Source of the DNA: Symsagittifera roscoffensis
Lineage: Eukaryota > Xenacoelomorpha > Acoela > Convolutidae
Direction: 5' to 3'
DNA length: 64,000 bases
NCBI RefSeq assembly: GCF_963678635.1
Contig: NC_087062.1
Location: 26,314,833-26,378,832, forward strand
Part shown: positions 62,559 through 64,000 of the stretch, in pieces
Position numbering within the stretch: the stretch's first letter is position 1
Layout of the letters: every line of letters begins with the position of its first letter
Position numbers and translations under genes: made by a program
Notes under the pieces: generated by a model
What the model saw: only the letters and a program-made list of their open reading frames with translations
Database searches by the model: none
What the model was told of the DNA's origin: nothing

Positions 62559-64000
62559 TTGGGACTTTTCAAATCCCCCAATATTGTAGATGCCATGTGC
62601 TTTTATTCAATTTTGCCACAAGCTAAATCTTCCACTTTTTTTCAGACGCCTTCCCTCAACAGGAATGAGAAAGTGAAATGTGAGGACTGTGTCAAAGAGT
62701 ACAGGAGGTCCGATGCGGCTCAACATAGGAAAAATTGCGTGCAAGGAGTTATTTCTTGTTCCGAATGTAAGTATTTTAATTACAATCAACAAAAAATGAA
62801 CTATCACGTGGCCAAAAAACATGCTCCATCAACTTCCAAGCAATCAACGGTTTGCTCGTCTTGCGAAAAAGATTTTCCGAGTTACTACTCGATCCAACAG
62901 CACCGGAGAAAAGAACATGGGGCGAAACAACGGAAGCCAAGTGATACGGTGGCAGACTTGAACAAGATTGTGGAGGAGGAAAGGGAGGATGGAGAGAAAC
63001 TCAGAGAGGAGTTGAGTGCTTGTCAACACTTCCTGGTGGATACTGAGATAGAGAATGGGAGACATGAATTATTTAACTTTCAAATGTCAAAGTAAGATAC
63101 CAAGATTATAAACGAGAAGCTTGAAGAAGTCTTCAACAAGCTGGATTTTGCTGCAAAAATTAATATCGCTCTTGGATTTGTTCTCCGTATTTTCGAAACG
63201 GGAGAATATCGGTACTATTATGCACACGAAAACAATACTTTGTTCGAAAAATCACATTTAATGTGTACGAAAGCGGATTTGATTACAATCCAGGGAAAAG
63301 TTGAAAAGTTTGATATCGCGGAGCAATGCACACAAGAACATCAGACCACAAAGTGGAGGTTCAAGTTGATCACAAATGTCACTATTTTTGCTGCAATACT
63401 AAAAAAACATTCCAATGGGATGTCCAGACTCTGTCTTGCCTGAACCTTTACTGAAAAACCATTCAGTAAACTGTCTTTTATCGGACAAAGATAAACAACT
63501 ATACAAAGATAATCTTTGCCTTTTCCGTGCGTTAACAATGTATTTGCATGATCATAGTAAACTCGATGCTCATACATCTGAACTATTTACAGAGTTTATA
63601 TCCAAAATCTGGATACGATCCGAAGAACTTTCGCGGAGTTGCCATTGATGATTTACCTCTTCTAGAGGGAATATTTGAACGTAACATATTCATTCACAAT
63701 TTTGATACTCAGGAAGGAGAATATGTTGGAGAATTAGCCAAGCGAAATATTGGAAGTTTCGAAAAAACAGTGAAATTGTTAAGATTCAGCAACCATATCT
63801 TTCATACGAATGATATTGATTCTTTCTTCAAGTGTTTCCGATGTCCTAGCTGTGACTGTTTTTTCAACAGATCAGACAACTTCAACAGACATCTTATGTC
63901 TTGTAAAGATAGAGTGCGCACGTTTGTCCAAAGAATGTATATACACTTCGAGAAACGCTATTTGAAAAGTTGGAAGGTTTCAAAATCCCAGTTTCGAAAG
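62559..64000 (+). pseudogene. Maverick/Polinton-type DNA polymerase B, N-terminal part, frame broken and cut by window edge
   Basis: The first frame (62559-63095) carries two Cys/His clusters (CEDCVKEY..HRKNC; CSSCEKDF..HRRKEH). The same frame continues past a TAA at 63093 with LEEVFNKLDFAAKINIALGF, RYYYAHENNT and later KWRFKLITNVT. Beyond 63405 it shifts (MGCPDSVLPEP, YKDNLCLFRALTMYLH), and again near 63608 (FRGVAIDDLPLLEG, FKCFRCPSCDCFFNRSDNF). This order of blocks is characteristic of the N-terminal region of the protein-primed PolB of Mavericks/Polintons (adintovirus-like elements), which replicates the element DNA. The catalytic part lies beyond the window. Both shifts fall next to A runs. 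The TAA overlaps a GTAAGA donor-like sequence, so an intron is an alternative to a nonsense mutation. Confidence 0.75.

Overview
The window is AT-rich animal DNA, almost certainly from an invertebrate. It holds one intron-containing host gene (an FG-repeat nucleoporin) in a sequence otherwise dominated by transposons, endogenous virus-like elements and satellite. The species cannot be fixed from sequence alone. Spliced genes, APE-type LINEs, a Ty3/gypsy LTR element, a Maverick/Polinton-type polymerase and a 167-bp satellite together exclude prokaryotes and fit a metazoan.

Layout. (1) 1-6.0 kb: FG nucleoporin on the minus strand in six exons with consistent splice sites and phases, with copies of a dispersed repeat in an intron and in the 3' flank. 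(2) 7.1-14.2 kb: an old decayed minus-strand LINE split by a younger, intact plus-strand LINE (8831-12968). The younger LINE's ORF2 carries a viral-type 2A peptide near its N-terminus. The split halves give a continuous pre-insertion reading frame, and the 5' junction carries a fold-back copy of the target flank. (3) 14.5-15.1 kb: exons of an unrecognised gene running into a 200-N gap. (4) 15.3-24.1 kb: a ~167-bp satellite interleaved with diverged copies of a ~1.8-2 kb unit containing a broken coding sequence. (5) 18768-37720: a near-perfect 9.48-kb tandem duplication that copies satellite, flank and the 3' end of an LTR element. (6) 34245-53158: a complete minus-strand LTR element of 18.9 kb with 410-bp LTRs that look identical, a 4-bp target duplication (CTCT) and a primer-binding site.

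The 18.9-kb element is the most unusual object here. Reading 5' to 3' on the minus strand it carries a small basic ORF, Gag, Pol (protease, RT, RNase H, integrase), two overlapping hydrophobic mini-ORFs, a 377-codon frame with no ATG, a signal-peptide/transmembrane glycoprotein-like ORF, and a 601-aa ORF of unknown function. Gag and Pol appear to be linked by a -1 frameshift heptamer (T TTA AAG) that puts the CCHC zinc knuckle only in the Gag-Pol product. Adjacent genes overlap by a few bases. The coding strand is strikingly G-poor. It looks like a young, retrovirus-like element with several accessory genes.

(7) 54.7-56.8 kb: a PHD-finger plus reverse-transcriptase element interrupted by one TGA. 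(8) 57-64 kb: fragments consistent with a Maverick/Polinton (adintovirus-like) element, including the N-terminal part of a protein-primed DNA polymerase B that runs off the right edge. Several reading-frame breaks here lie in A runs, so some may be assembly errors rather than decay.
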